Positions 1-7,659 of a DNA stretch of 64,000 bases are shown one piece after another. The notes below the pieces were generated by a model that was not told the origin of the DNA, ran no database searches, and saw only the letters and a list, made by a program, of their open reading frames with translations. This DNA comes from Ga0077530 sp046293075 (GTDB taxonomy: Bacteria > Pseudomonadota > Alphaproteobacteria > Rhizobiales > Hyphomicrobiaceae), in the NCBI GenBank assembly GCA_046293075.1, contig JBKBPL010000018.1:1-64000 (forward strand), in the 5' to 3' direction. Positions within the stretch are counted from its first letter, which is position 1. The number at the start of each line of letters is the position of its first letter. Made by a program: the position numbers and the translations under genes.

Positions 1-40
1 CCGAGAGGCCCTTCTGAAACTGGATGCGGTTGCGCGCCAT
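1..40 (-). CDS. Partial transposase N-terminus, IS1595-like
   Basis: An ATG at 38-40 on the minus strand opens the frame MARNRIQFQKGLS, which runs off the window edge at codon 14. A GGGAG ribosome-binding site lies about 8 bases upstream. The RIQFQKGLS segment resembles the start of IS1595-family transposases, which continue into a zinc-binding domain and a DDE-type catalytic domain outside this window. Only 13 residues are visible, so the call is tentative and integrity of the gene is unknown. Confidence 0.4.
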   Translation of the reverse strand, partial: MARNRIQFQKGLS

Positions 41-125
41 CGCCCATCTCCCTGATCTGGCACGTATTCTCTGTAGATTCGAATGGCAGCATCAGGGCTT
101 ATGATGGTGCGTAATCAGGTGGCCC
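1..125 (-). mobile_element. Probable left end of an IS1595-type insertion sequence, cut by window edge
   Basis: The minus strand starts a reading frame at position 40 that resembles the first residues of IS1595-family transposases. About 85 bases upstream, near 109-125, the minus strand carries a GGGCC-beginning segment that could be the terminal inverted repeat. Only the 5' end of the element is inside the window, so neither the second inverted repeat nor a target duplication can be checked. The family call is from memory of the transposase N-terminus; the boundary at 125 is inference. Confidence 0.4.
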
Positions 126-190
126 GTTAGCAAAACGCACCGGCAGCCAATTCCGGAAGGAATTTCATAACCAACGGTCCGCGCCACGGC

Positions 191-841
191 CTACGTCTCC
201 CGTTTCCGGGAGAGCAGGAACACGGCCTTTTCGCCAATCAGGTTGTGAATGGTCAACGGCAGCCGCACCCAGGTGCCGAGCTGCTGGCCCCACGCATTGA
301 ACGCCACCGCGCGCTCGACCTTGGCATCGACGAGCCGGCAGAGGTCGGCAAAGTCCTTGATCGTGCACAGGTGCGCGTTCGGCGTGTCGTACCACGTGTC
401 GGGCAGGTGCTCGGTGACCGGCATCCGGCCGGTCGTGAGCAGCTTGGCGCGCACCCGCCAGTGACCGAAGTTCGGGAAGGAAACGATGGCGTGGCGGCCG
501 ATGCGGAGCAGGTTGGTCAGCACCTTCTTCGGATTTCGGGTGGCCTGGATGGTGAGCGAGAGGATCGCGTAGTCGAAGGCGTCGTCCGGGTAGGCGTCGA
601 GATCCTGGTCGGCATCGCCCTGGATGACCGAGAGGCCGCGTGCCACGCAAGCATTGACGCGGTCGCGCTCGATCTCGACGCCGCGGCCGTCGACGTTCTT
701 GCGGTCGGCGAGAAGCTGGAGCAACGCGCCGTCGCCGCAGCCGACGTCGAGGACGCGCGCGCCGGGCTTCACCATCTCTGCGATCAGCAGATGGTCGACA
801 CGGGGTGGCGCGGGGGCGCGATCTTCGTGACGGGCGAGCAT
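191..841 (-). CDS. metW: Methionine biosynthesis protein MetW
   Basis: The 216-residue product is a small class I SAM-dependent methyltransferase-fold protein of the MetW family. The glycine-rich SAM motif VLDVGCGDG is at residues 30-38, followed by an acidic residue after strand 2 (GVEIER) and a conserved SFPNFGHWRVR segment that is typical of MetW. In many proteobacteria MetW is always paired with MetX and is required for full homoserine acetyltransferase activity; its own reaction is not established. Its ATG overlaps the metX TGA by one base, so the two are translationally coupled and share the upstream SAM-II riboswitch. Length is normal for the family. Confidence is high because both the sequence and the metX neighbour agree. 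Confidence 0.95.
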   Translation of the reverse strand: MLARHEDRAPAPPRVDHLLIAEMVKPGARVLDVGCGDGALLQLLADRKNVDGRGVEIERDRVNACVARGLSVIQGDADQDLDAYPDDAFDYAILSLTIQATRNPKKVLTNLLRIGRHAIVSFPNFGHWRVRAKLLTTGRMPVTEHLPDTWYDTPNAHLCTIKDFADLCRLVDAKVERAVAFNAWGQQLGTWVRLPLTIHNLIGEKAVFLLSRKRET

Positions 842-2085
842 CAGGTCGTACCCATTGCCGGCGCGATGCCGCGCCGCGTCGCGGCGGAGTTGATGAAGCC
901 GGTGATGGTCTCGAAGAGAACGGGCTCCTCGAGCAGGAAGGCATCGTGGCCCTTGTCGCTCTCGACCTCGACGAAGCTCACATTGGCGGCGACGGCATTC
1001 AGAGCCTGCACGATCTTGCGGCTCTCATGCGTCGGATAGAGCCAGTCGCTGGTGAACGAGACGACGCAGAAGCGTGTCTTGGTGCCGCGAAAGGCATTGG
1101 CGAGCACGCCGTCGAACTCGCCGGCAAGGTCGAAGTAGTCCATCGCGCGCGTGATGTAGAGATAGCTGTTCGCGTCGAAGCGGTCGACGAATGTCGAGCC
1201 CTGGTGGCGCAGGTAGCTCTCCACCTGGAAGTCGGCATTGAAGGAGAACGTGCGCGCCTCGCGGTCCTGCAGATTGCGGCCGAATTTGGCGTGCAGCGCG
1301 GCTTCCGAGAGATAGGTGATGTGGGCGGCCATGCGCGCGACGGCGAGGCCCCTTCGCGGCACGCGCCCCTCGGTCTGATAGCGGCCGTGAGCCCAGTCCG
1401 GGTCGGCCATCACGGCCTGGCGGCCGACCTCGTGGAAAGCGATGTTCTGGGCGGAATGCCAGGCCGCAGTGGCAATCGGGATCGCGCAGTAGACGCGCTC
1501 GCCGAAGTGCGCTGCCCACTCCAGCACCTGCATGCCCCCCATCGAGCCACCGATGACGGCGAAGAGCTGGTCGATGCCGAGATGGTCGATCAGACGGACC
1601 TGGGCACGCACCATGTCGCGAACGGTGATGACGGGAAAATCGAGACCGTAGGGCTCGCCAGTGTTCGGATTGATTGAGAGCGGTCCGGTCGTGCCCATAC
1701 AGCCGCCAAGGATATTGGGGCAGATCACGAAGAAGCGGTTGGTGTCGATCGGCTTGCCAGGTCCGACCATCTCGCTCCACCAGCCCGGCTTGCGGGTTAC
1801 GGGATGCTGGCGCAGCACGTACTGGTCGCCCGTCAGGGCGTGGCAGACGAGGATAGCATTGGACTTGGCCGAATTGAGCGTGCCGTGGGTCTCATAGGCG
1901 ACCGTCAAGGGGCCGAGGCGCTTCCCGCAGTCGAGCTCGAGCGGCGTGCTGGCTGGAAACGTGACGGAGGGGCTCATGGGAGAGCGCGCCTCCTCGAGCG
2001 CCGTCCTTTTCAATGTCTCGGGGGACGGCGCGGCCGTAGTACCGGGCGTGATGCTCCGGCTCGGTCCAATCGATACGCTCGCCAT
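841..2085 (-). CDS. metX: Homoserine O-acetyltransferase MetX
   Basis: This enzyme acylates L-homoserine with acetyl-CoA (some family members use succinyl-CoA), the first committed step of methionine synthesis in the cytoplasm. The alpha/beta-hydrolase core carries the nucleophile elbow GGSMGG (Ser near residue 181 from this start), an Asp in SDWLYP and a His in DKGHDAF, the full triad. From the ATG at 2085 the product is 414 residues, with a low-complexity N-terminal tail of about 36 residues. GGAG precedes that ATG by 7 bases. A second ATG at 1977, preceded by GAGGAGG 11 bases upstream, would give a 378-residue protein starting just before the conserved fold. I chose 2085 because related MetX proteins often have such tails and because it lies 35 bases after the leader terminator. 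Expression should fall when SAM is abundant. Confidence 0.93.
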   Translation of the reverse strand: MASVSIGPSRSITPGTTAAPSPETLKRTALEEARSPMSPSVTFPASTPLELDCGKRLGPLTVAYETHGTLNSAKSNAILVCHALTGDQYVLRQHPVTRKPGWWSEMVGPGKPIDTNRFFVICPNILGGCMGTTGPLSINPNTGEPYGLDFPVITVRDMVRAQVRLIDHLGIDQLFAVIGGSMGGMQVLEWAAHFGERVYCAIPIATAAWHSAQNIAFHEVGRQAVMADPDWAHGRYQTEGRVPRRGLAVARMAAHITYLSEAALHAKFGRNLQDREARTFSFNADFQVESYLRHQGSTFVDRFDANSYLYITRAMDYFDLAGEFDGVLANAFRGTKTRFCVVSFTSDWLYPTHESRKIVQALNAVAANVSFVEVESDKGHDAFLLEEPVLFETITGFINSAATRRGIAPAMGTT

Positions 2086-2119
2086 ACATCCTCTCCGCGC
2101 GGTCGGCTGCAGCCAACAC

Positions 2120-2174
2120 AAAAAATCCGGACTCGGGGCCGGCGCTCGACGCCGTGCTCAACCGAATTCCGGAT
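2120..2174 (-). terminator. Intrinsic terminator between SAM-II riboswitch and metX
   Basis: On the minus strand, ATCCGGA at 2168-2174 pairs with TCCGGAT at 2126-2132. The stem continues through a one-base bulge with five more pairs, and a GGCG/CGCC hairpin sits inside the loop. Six T residues follow (2120-2125). It lies just downstream of the riboswitch aptamer and before both candidate metX starts, so it can act as a transcriptional off-switch. Confidence 0.7.
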
Positions 2175-2180
2175 GCGCGC

Positions 2181-2237
2181 GGCCTCTTTAGCGAGTTGTT
2201 TTACGTGGCTGCAAGCCGGCCGGCCAAATCACCACGA
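2181..2237 (-). promoter_or_regulatory. SAM-II riboswitch controlling metX-metW
   Basis: Read on the minus strand, the element shows the conserved SAM-II core in order: GGTGATTTGGCC, GCTTGCAGCCACGT, AAACA, and GCTAAAGAG. These are the pieces of the H-type pseudoknot that binds S-adenosylmethionine. SAM-II elements are known mainly from alphaproteobacteria upstream of metX/metA-type genes, which is exactly the position here. The aptamer starts within a few bases of the predicted transcription start and ends about 95 bases before the metX ATG. Confidence 0.93.
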
Positions 2238-2245
2238 ATGAAGAG

Positions 2246-2275
2246 CTAATATGTGAGCCTGCGCGCGGACGTCAA
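2246..2275 (-). promoter_or_regulatory. Sigma-70-type promoter for the metX leader
   Basis: On the minus strand TTGACG (2270-2275) is separated by 18 bases from TATTAG (2246-2251). Initiation would fall around 2239, immediately before the riboswitch aptamer, which supports the assignment. Confidence 0.6.
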
Positions 2276-2378
2276 GTCTGGAGCCGGCTGCCCCTGCCGC
2301 CGCTATCCGCCGAATTTTCCTGTCCTGCCGGCCGCGAAGCCACCCGGTCCACCTCTGCAGGCCGGGCGCGCTAGACAA

Positions 2379-2400
2379 GTTACGTTATAACATCTTATAA
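2379..2400 (+). promoter_or_regulatory. Putative Zur operator upstream of znuA
   Basis: The AT-rich segment contains the perfect palindrome GTTATAAC at 2384-2391 flanked by TAC on the left and ATCTTATAA on the right. This resembles the Zur boxes of alphaproteobacteria (a GTTATA/TATAAC-type inverted repeat) and stands out in a GC-rich background. It lies 36 bases before the znuA start, where repression by zinc-bound Zur would be expected. Confidence 0.6.
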
Positions 2401-2435
2401 ATTGGATCGTGGGCTTTGCAATGAGGAGCAGGCGG

Positions 2436-3395
2436 ATGCGGCACTCGATGGTTCGGATGGGAGCCCTTGTGGCACTCGGGTTGGCTTTCACCGGGAACGC
2501 CGCCCGCGCAGACGACCTCAACGTCGTTGCAACGATCAAACCAATCCACTCGATTGCTGCGGCGGTCATGGCCGGCGTCGCAGAGCCGAAGCTTCTGATC
2601 GACGGCGCCGCCTCGCCGCACACCTTCAGCCTGAAGCCGTCGGACGCTAAGGCGCTGGCGGCGGCGCGCGTGGTCTTTCGCGTCTCGGACGGCCTCGAGC
2701 CGTTCATGATCAAAGTGATCAAGTCGCTTCCCAAGACCGTGCAGGTGGTAACGCTCCAGGAGGCGCCCGGGCTGACGCTTCATAAGATGCGCAGTGGCGG
2801 CACGTTCGAGGATCACGACCACGGCCATAACCAAGGCAAGCGTGACAAGCACGGCCATTCACATGGCCACGACAAGAGCGCCGTGGATGGCCATATCTGG
2901 CTGGATCCGGCCAATGCCGCCACGCTTGCGGTCCGCATGGCGGAGGTTCTCGGCAAGGCTCATCCCGCCGGTGCGGACCGCTTCAAGGCCAATGCCGAAG
3001 CGTTCGGCCGGGAGGTCGCTGCCCTGAGCGCCGAACTGGAGGCCAAGACGAAGCCGCTCACGGGCAAGCCTTTCGTCGTTTTCCATGATGCCTATCAGTA
3101 TTTCGAGCGCCGTTTTGGGCTTGAGGCCGCCGGGTCCGTCACGGTGAGCCCAGACGTTGCGCCAAGTGCCCGGCGGCTCTCCGCGCTGCGCCGAAAGATC
3201 AACGAGCTGAAGGCTGTCTGCGTCTTCTCCGAGCCGCAGTTCGAGCCGAGGCTCATCGTCACCATCACGGAGAAGACGAAGGCCAAGCGCGGCGTGCTTG
3301 ACCCGCTCGGCGTGTCGATCCCGGCGGGGCCTGCGCACTATGCAACGCTACTGCGCAACCTCGCCGCCGATTTTGAGTCGTGTCTGAAGGAGTGA
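2436..3395 (+). CDS. znuA: Zinc ABC transporter substrate-binding protein ZnuA
   Basis: A periplasmic zinc-binding protein of the ZnuA/cluster 9 family that would deliver Zn(II) to a ZnuB-ZnuC importer. From the ATG at 2436 (GAGGAG about 8 bases upstream) it has 319 residues; ATG 2421 and GTG 2409 are upstream alternatives without a good ribosome-binding site. A signal peptide covers about residues 1-25 and ends at ARA. The typical histidine- and aspartate-rich loop (HDHGHNQGKRDKHGHSHGHD) lies near residues 125-150. The metal-site histidines appear in SPHTFSLKP, DGHIWLDP and VVFHDAYQYF. No znuB or znuC is adjacent; the next gene is convergent. A Zur-like box upstream suggests zinc repression. 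Confidence is high for family, slightly lower for metal specificity. Confidence 0.9.
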   Translation: MRHSMVRMGALVALGLAFTGNAARADDLNVVATIKPIHSIAAAVMAGVAEPKLLIDGAASPHTFSLKPSDAKALAAARVVFRVSDGLEPFMIKVIKSLPKTVQVVTLQEAPGLTLHKMRSGGTFEDHDHGHNQGKRDKHGHSHGHDKSAVDGHIWLDPANAATLAVRMAEVLGKAHPAGADRFKANAEAFGREVAALSAELEAKTKPLTGKPFVVFHDAYQYFERRFGLEAAGSVTVSPDVAPSARRLSALRRKINELKAVCVFSEPQFEPRLIVTITEKTKAKRGVLDPLGVSIPAGPAHYATLLRNLAADFESCLKE

Positions 3396-3407
3396 CGCGC
3401 GCCGGCC

Positions 3408-4424
3408 TTATTCGGCCGCGTGCTGCGAAACCGAGGGGGATGCGGCCTTGCGCGGCTGCAGCCCGGCCACGAGGCGCTGTCCGAACTCGACGGACCGATC
3501 GACGACCTGTGTGCGCTGACGGTCCAGCGTGATCATGTGGTAGCTGTCATCCAGCACCACGACATCCACGAGACCGCCGAGCTGGCGTTGGAGCTTCATC
3601 GTGTTCGCCACGTTGGACTGATCGTCGTGGCGTGGATGGAAGATCAACGTGGGCTGGCAAATGCTGCCGAGCTGCTTCTTCACGACGTTGCGGAGCGCCT
3701 TGAGCTCCCAAAGCACGCTGCCACCACGGCCGAGAATGTCCTCGAGCGGCCGGCCCTCGCTCTGCAGGGACTCGAGGACGAACTGGCGAATCCGTTCATC
3801 CTTGATGCCGTAGGGAGCGACCTCGCGAAAGTGCATCAGGCTCGCGAGCCATTTGGGGCGCACCAGCTTGAAGAGCTGGAATGTCTTCGGGATGGCCCAG
3901 CCGTCGGGCCAGAGCGTCGGCGCGAGGAGGACAGCGCCCGCGACATCATCAGGCCGGTTGGCGGCAAGGTGAAGCGCCAGCAGAGCCCCCGATGACAGCC
4001 CGCCAACCACGACCATGTCGCAGCGCGCGCGCAACTCATCGTGCGCCGCCGCGACACTGTCGTACCAGTCCTGCCAGGTCGTGGCATTGAGCTCTGCCTT
4101 GGTGCCGCCGTGGCCCTCGAGGAGGGGGCAATAGACCGCGAAGCCGGCCCGGGTCAGGCCCTGCGCAATGAAGCGCAGCTCGACCGGTGTCCCGCCGAGG
4201 CCGTGGATGAGAAGAAAGCCGATGCGGCCATTCTCTCCGAAGCCCGGCTGGTCATAGACGTACCGGTCGCTCGCAACGACTTTACCCGTATTCTCAACGA
4301 CCTGCATGATTTCGATCATGTCCTTTTTGATTTCCGCTTCGGCGCGCCGGTCACCCTCGCAACCCCAGTTCCGGCCGCCGCTCCCGTGCCCGGGAGCGGG
4401 CGCCTCAAGCGTCAAACGATCCAC
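3408..4424 (-). CDS. Alpha/beta hydrolase, esterase/lipase-like
   Basis: A cytoplasmic serine hydrolase resembling small carboxylesterases and monoacylglycerol lipases. The oxyanion region is FLLIHGLGGTP, the nucleophile elbow is GGLSSGALL, the acid is in HPRHDDQSN and the histidine in DDSYHMITLD, so the triad is complete. The GTG at 4424, with GAGG four bases before it and 7 bases after the aminotransferase stop, gives 338 residues. ATGs at 4319 and 4307 would remove a tail that looks unstructured, so the start is uncertain. It is the last of three closely spaced genes with the aminotransferase and HAD phosphatase, which suggests a shared pathway. The substrate cannot be predicted. Confidence 0.8.
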   Translation of the reverse strand: MDRLTLEAPAPGHGSGGRNWGCEGDRRAEAEIKKDMIEIMQVVENTGKVVASDRYVYDQPGFGENGRIGFLLIHGLGGTPVELRFIAQGLTRAGFAVYCPLLEGHGGTKAELNATTWQDWYDSVAAAHDELRARCDMVVVGGLSSGALLALHLAANRPDDVAGAVLLAPTLWPDGWAIPKTFQLFKLVRPKWLASLMHFREVAPYGIKDERIRQFVLESLQSEGRPLEDILGRGGSVLWELKALRNVVKKQLGSICQPTLIFHPRHDDQSNVANTMKLQRQLGGLVDVVVLDDSYHMITLDRQRTQVVDRSVEFGQRLVAGLQPRKAASPSVSQHAAE

Positions 4425-4431
4425 AGGGCCT

Positions 4432-5868
4432 CTAGTTGCGCGTTACGCGTGTGATGAGTGCATCGAGCAGGCGCAGCGCGAGGTCGATCTCGCCCTTCGA
4501 AATATGTAGGCTCGGTGCAAGTGTGATGACGTTTTTGTAATAGCCCCCGATATCGAGCACGAGGCCGTACTTGCGGCCATCGATATCGATGTCACCCTTG
4601 AGACCCTCGTCGACCATGAGGTCGACGAGACGTTTTGACGGGGTGTAGCTGTCGTGCGGCTCGCAGACCTCGGCGCGGAGCGCGAGGCCGAGGCCGTCGA
4701 CGTCACCGATGCACTTGTGCCGCTTCTGCAAGTCCTTGAGGCCATCGAGGAAGTAGGCGCCTTTCTCCATGACCATAGCCTCGTAATCCGTCTCGGCCAT
4801 CATGTGCATGGCCTCGAGCGCGATCGCGGTACCCATGGGGTTCGCGTTGAAGGTGGAGTGCGTGGAGCCTGGCGGGAAGATCGTCGGATTGATCAGCTCC
4901 TCGCGTGCCCAGATGCCGGCCAGCGGATTGAGACCATTGGTGATCGCTTTGCCGAAGACGAGGACGTCGGGCTTCACGCCAAAGTGCTCGATCGACCAGA
5001 GCTTGCCGGTCCGATAAAAGCCCATCTGGATCTCGTCCACGACGAGCAGGATGCCGTGCTCGTCCAGCACCTTCTTCAGCTCGATGAAGAAGTTCTTTGG
5101 CGGCACGACGTAGCCGCCGGTGCCCTGGATCGGCTCCACATAGAACGCCGCGTACTCGGCCTCGCCGACTTTCGGATCCCAGACGCCGTTGTACTCACTC
5201 TCGAAGAGGCGCGCGAACTGCTGCACGCAGTGATGCCCGTACTCCTCTTTCGTCATGCCCTTGGGGCCGCGGAAGTGATAGGGGAACGGAATGAACTGCG
5301 CGCGGTCGCCGAAGTGGCCGTAACGCCGGCGGTAGCGGTAGGACGAAGTGATCGCGGAAGCGCCGAGCGTGCGGCCATGGTAGCCGCCCTCGAACGCGAA
5401 CATCAGGCTCTTGCCCTTCTTGAAATTGCGCACGAGCTTGAGGCTGTCCTCGACCGCCTGGGCGCCGCCGACGTTGAAATGCACGCGACCCTTGGTGCCG
5501 AACTTCGCTTCGGCGTCCTTGGCGATGATCGTCGCGAGCTCGATCTTCTCGCGGTGGAGGTATTGCGAGGCAACCTGCGGCAGGCGCTCGAGCTGGCGGT
5601 GCGCAGCCTCGTTGAGGCGCGGGTTGCGATAGCCGAAGTTCACGGCGGAGTACCACATCTGCAGGTCCAGGTACTCCCGGCCCTGGGCGTCGTACATGAA
5701 CGAGCCCTCGCAGCGGTCGAAGATCTTCGGCGGGTTGGTGTAGTGCACCGTGTCGCCGTGCGAGCAGTAGATGTTCTCGAGCTCGAGGAGCTCGGCCTCG
5801 GTTCTCGGCGTCGCAGAACTCGATGCCGTGGTGGCGCCGGCATCGTTCCAGTGAACAGACTTGTCCAT
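4432..5868 (-). CDS. Class III pyridoxal-phosphate aminotransferase
   Basis: A fold-type I PLP enzyme of the omega-aminotransferase (class III) group, 478 residues. Visible motifs are FNVGGAQAVEDSLKL near the phosphate site, FEGGYHGRTLGA, VVDEIQMGFYRTG with the PLP-pyridine Asp, and VFGKAITNGLNPL with the Schiff-base Lys. Members transfer amino groups from ornithine, GABA, diaminobutyrate, polyamines or related amines to a keto acid; this sequence does not reveal which. It starts 4 bases after the HAD phosphatase stop and ends 7 bases before the hydrolase GTG, indicating one transcript. A role in making an amino-alcohol or amino-lipid precursor is possible but is inference. Confidence 0.88.
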   Translation of the reverse strand: MDKSVHWNDAGATTASSSATPRTEAELLELENIYCSHGDTVHYTNPPKIFDRCEGSFMYDAQGREYLDLQMWYSAVNFGYRNPRLNEAAHRQLERLPQVASQYLHREKIELATIIAKDAEAKFGTKGRVHFNVGGAQAVEDSLKLVRNFKKGKSLMFAFEGGYHGRTLGASAITSSYRYRRRYGHFGDRAQFIPFPYHFRGPKGMTKEEYGHHCVQQFARLFESEYNGVWDPKVGEAEYAAFYVEPIQGTGGYVVPPKNFFIELKKVLDEHGILLVVDEIQMGFYRTGKLWSIEHFGVKPDVLVFGKAITNGLNPLAGIWAREELINPTIFPPGSTHSTFNANPMGTAIALEAMHMMAETDYEAMVMEKGAYFLDGLKDLQKRHKCIGDVDGLGLALRAEVCEPHDSYTPSKRLVDLMVDEGLKGDIDIDGRKYGLVLDIGGYYKNVITLAPSLHISKGEIDLALRLLDALITRVTRN

Positions 5869-5872
5869 GAGG

Positions 5873-6586
5873 CTACTCGTCTATTGCTTGTTCTGTGAGG
5901 ATCGTCGGCCCGTCGTCGCCACGGCTGGCGCGGTCGTCGAGCCAGCGGACGAAGATGTCGGTCGCTTCGTCGAAGTTCGAGATGGCAAAGTACGGCAGTG
6001 CATTCTTCCGGCAGTGCTCGACCAGGGCGCTCTTGGCGAGAACAAGGTCGGCGCGCCCGGAAATGCAGAAGTCGCTGCGCCCGTCACCGACGACCACCCG
6101 AACTGAGCCCCTGGCGGCATCCGCGAACTGGCACTTGCAGTTTCCAGACAAGGACAGACAGTCGCCACGCGCATGCGGGAAGGTCAGTCGCCAGCGGTCC
6201 GCCCCGATGGCCTGGAGGCGATTGGCGCGAAAGGGCAGGTCGAGGCCGGCGCGCCGCAGCACGGTGCCCACGGTACGGTCGAGGCCGTCCGAAACGACCA
6301 TGACATCGAGATCACGGGCTTTGCATTCTTCGACAAAAGGCACAAAGCCGCGGTCGATCTCGATCGAGGAGACGAAATCGTCATACTGCTTCGGCGTCGC
6401 TTTGATGAGATCGATCTGGCGCACCAAGCATTCGCGCGAGCCGATGCGGCCCGCCTGCCAGTCGGCCTCAATATCAAGCCAGCCGGGCTCGGCGAAACGC
6501 TCGAGCAGCGCGTCCGTCGTATCAACTGTTGCTATTGTACCGTCGAAATCGACGAGCACGCAGCACTTCAAACGTCCACTCGACAC
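5873..6586 (-). CDS. HAD-IB family phosphatase, MtnX/SerB-like
   Basis: A haloacid-dehalogenase phosphatase. Motif I is VDFDGTIATVD (nucleophile Asp and general acid Asp), motif II is VVSDGLD, and motif IV is VVGDGRSDFCISGRADLV. The DGRSD element resembles SerB and MtnX-like phosphatases. The frame has no ATG before the fold. I used the GTG at 6586 (237 residues, close to family length); a TTG at 6643 would add 19 residues and has no clear ribosome-binding site. It is the first gene of the trio with the aminotransferase and hydrolase. A phosphatase next to an aminotransferase is reminiscent of serine-type amination/dephosphorylation routes, but no substrate is implied by the sequence. Confidence 0.82.
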   Translation of the reverse strand: MSSGRLKCCVLVDFDGTIATVDTTDALLERFAEPGWLDIEADWQAGRIGSRECLVRQIDLIKATPKQYDDFVSSIEIDRGFVPFVEECKARDLDVMVVSDGLDRTVGTVLRRAGLDLPFRANRLQAIGADRWRLTFPHARGDCLSLSGNCKCQFADAARGSVRVVVGDGRSDFCISGRADLVLAKSALVEHCRKNALPYFAISNFDEATDIFVRWLDDRASRGDDGPTILTEQAIDE

Positions 6587-7069
6587 GTTGCTGGAACTCT
6601 TTGATTGTGTCCGATGAATTGGGGTTGCTACCCCAAAGCTCAAAATTCTACAACTCTTTTGGGATCACGCGCACCGCGGCCGCCTTTTTTCGTTAATGGC
6701 AGCCCGCCGATTGGCTCGGCGTATTCAGATCTTCCTCAGCAAACTCGGTTTGCATTCGGATTGATCTAATCTATCTCGTTGCGGAAACCCCGATTTTTCC
6801 CGTCCGGAAGCGCAAATCAGCGTCCTGCGGCCGATCGTTAGCTCCCATTTGGTAAGTTGGCATCAGCGGCTGCGTGTTCAAGCCTCCGATTGTGATTGGC
6901 TCGGAAGGGTATGTGGCAGGCCCCTTCGTGATTGGCTTGCAGCCTCGGGCGAGCCAAAGGCGACATCTCGTGCAGAAACACAATGAGATGTTCTGTCGCG
7001 CGGCCAATCGTGCCCTGGCGCCGGCGCTGTCCGACGCCATAATTGGTCAACGTAACCGGGCACGGAGCT
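6587..7069. other. Intergenic region with short repeats, no convincing gene
   Basis: About 480 bases separate the divergent phosphatase from a small membrane protein. Short frames on both strands lack coding character. The string GTGATTGGCT occurs twice about 39 bases apart (around 6890 and 6929), and GATTGGCTCGG also occurs near 6709. These may be regulatory or part of an unrecognised RNA; I could not fold a known family. Confidence 0.4.
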
Positions 7070-7252
7070 ATGGCGCGAAATCCACGAAATTCCGAGACTT
7101 ATCGGCGCCGTTTGCGGCTTTCATCACGTGATGTGCTGGTTGCGGCCGTCGTGACGGCGCTCGCCGGGATCGCGATCGGCACCGCACTGTGGAAGCCTCC
7201 CATGCCGGGGCCACATACGGCCGGGCCGGTCGAGGTAAAGACAGCGCCCTAG
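7070..7252 (+). CDS. Small hypothetical single-pass membrane protein
   Basis: A 60-residue protein with a basic N-terminus rich in arginine (residues 1-17), one hydrophobic segment of about 20 residues (DVLVAAVVTALAGIAIGTALW) and a short proline-rich tail. The positive N-terminal side predicts an N-in topology. GGAG is two bases before the ATG, which is short spacing, and an in-frame ATG lies upstream at 7043. I do not recognise a family. It precedes another small exported protein in the same direction. Confidence 0.5.
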   Translation: MARNPRNSETYRRRLRLSSRDVLVAAVVTALAGIAIGTALWKPPMPGPHTAGPVEVKTAP

Positions 7253-7386
7253 AGAACGGTGGGGCCGGTTGCCGGACCCGGCCGTCCAGACTAGTCTCGT
7301 CTAGAGGACATGGCGCATCGGACTGCATGACAGGCGTGCAGGGCGCGCAGCGCGCAACGGAACCAACAACTCGTGAGCGGCTCCCC

Positions 7387-7659
7387 ATGATGCTGGCACG
7401 TTCGACCGCTGTGGCGGGCTTGCTTTCTCTTATTCTGATCCTTCCCGCGACGGCCCAGACAACGGGTCCGGCTGATGGCGGCGTGCAGCGCAACGATCAG
7501 GCCACACGGACCGAGCGGGCGCCGCCTGTCGACCGGGAGCCACAACCCTCGCGTGCGCCGAAGCCCCAGCCGCCCGCGCACGCTGACGATGACGGCTTCG
7601 AACCGCCACCGCCTGCCGGCTGCCGGTATCGCGAGAACAGGCTCGACCTGATCGTCTGA
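7387..7659 (+). CDS. Small secreted proline-rich hypothetical protein
   Basis: The 90-residue product begins with a clear signal peptide (hydrophobic core LLSLILILPATAQ, cleavage likely after AQ). A central stretch follows that is rich in proline, arginine and aspartate, and the protein ends in GCRYRENRLDLIV. The lone cysteine in that tail could be modified or form an intermolecular disulfide. Similar short exported proteins with a GC-x-Y-R...L-x-LIV end are, as I recall, common in Hyphomicrobiales, but no function is known to me. Two ATGs (7387 and 7390) are adjacent. It converges with the D,D-carboxypeptidase gene. Confidence 0.55.
   Translation: MMLARSTAVAGLLSLILILPATAQTTGPADGGVQRNDQATRTERAPPVDREPQPSRAPKPQPPAHADDDGFEPPPPAGCRYRENRLDLIV

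Noticed and set aside
2409..2436. GTG at 2409 or ATG at 2421 as the znuA start
   Set aside because: Neither has a well-placed ribosome-binding site, while ATG 2436 is preceded by GAGGAG and starts a normal signal peptide.
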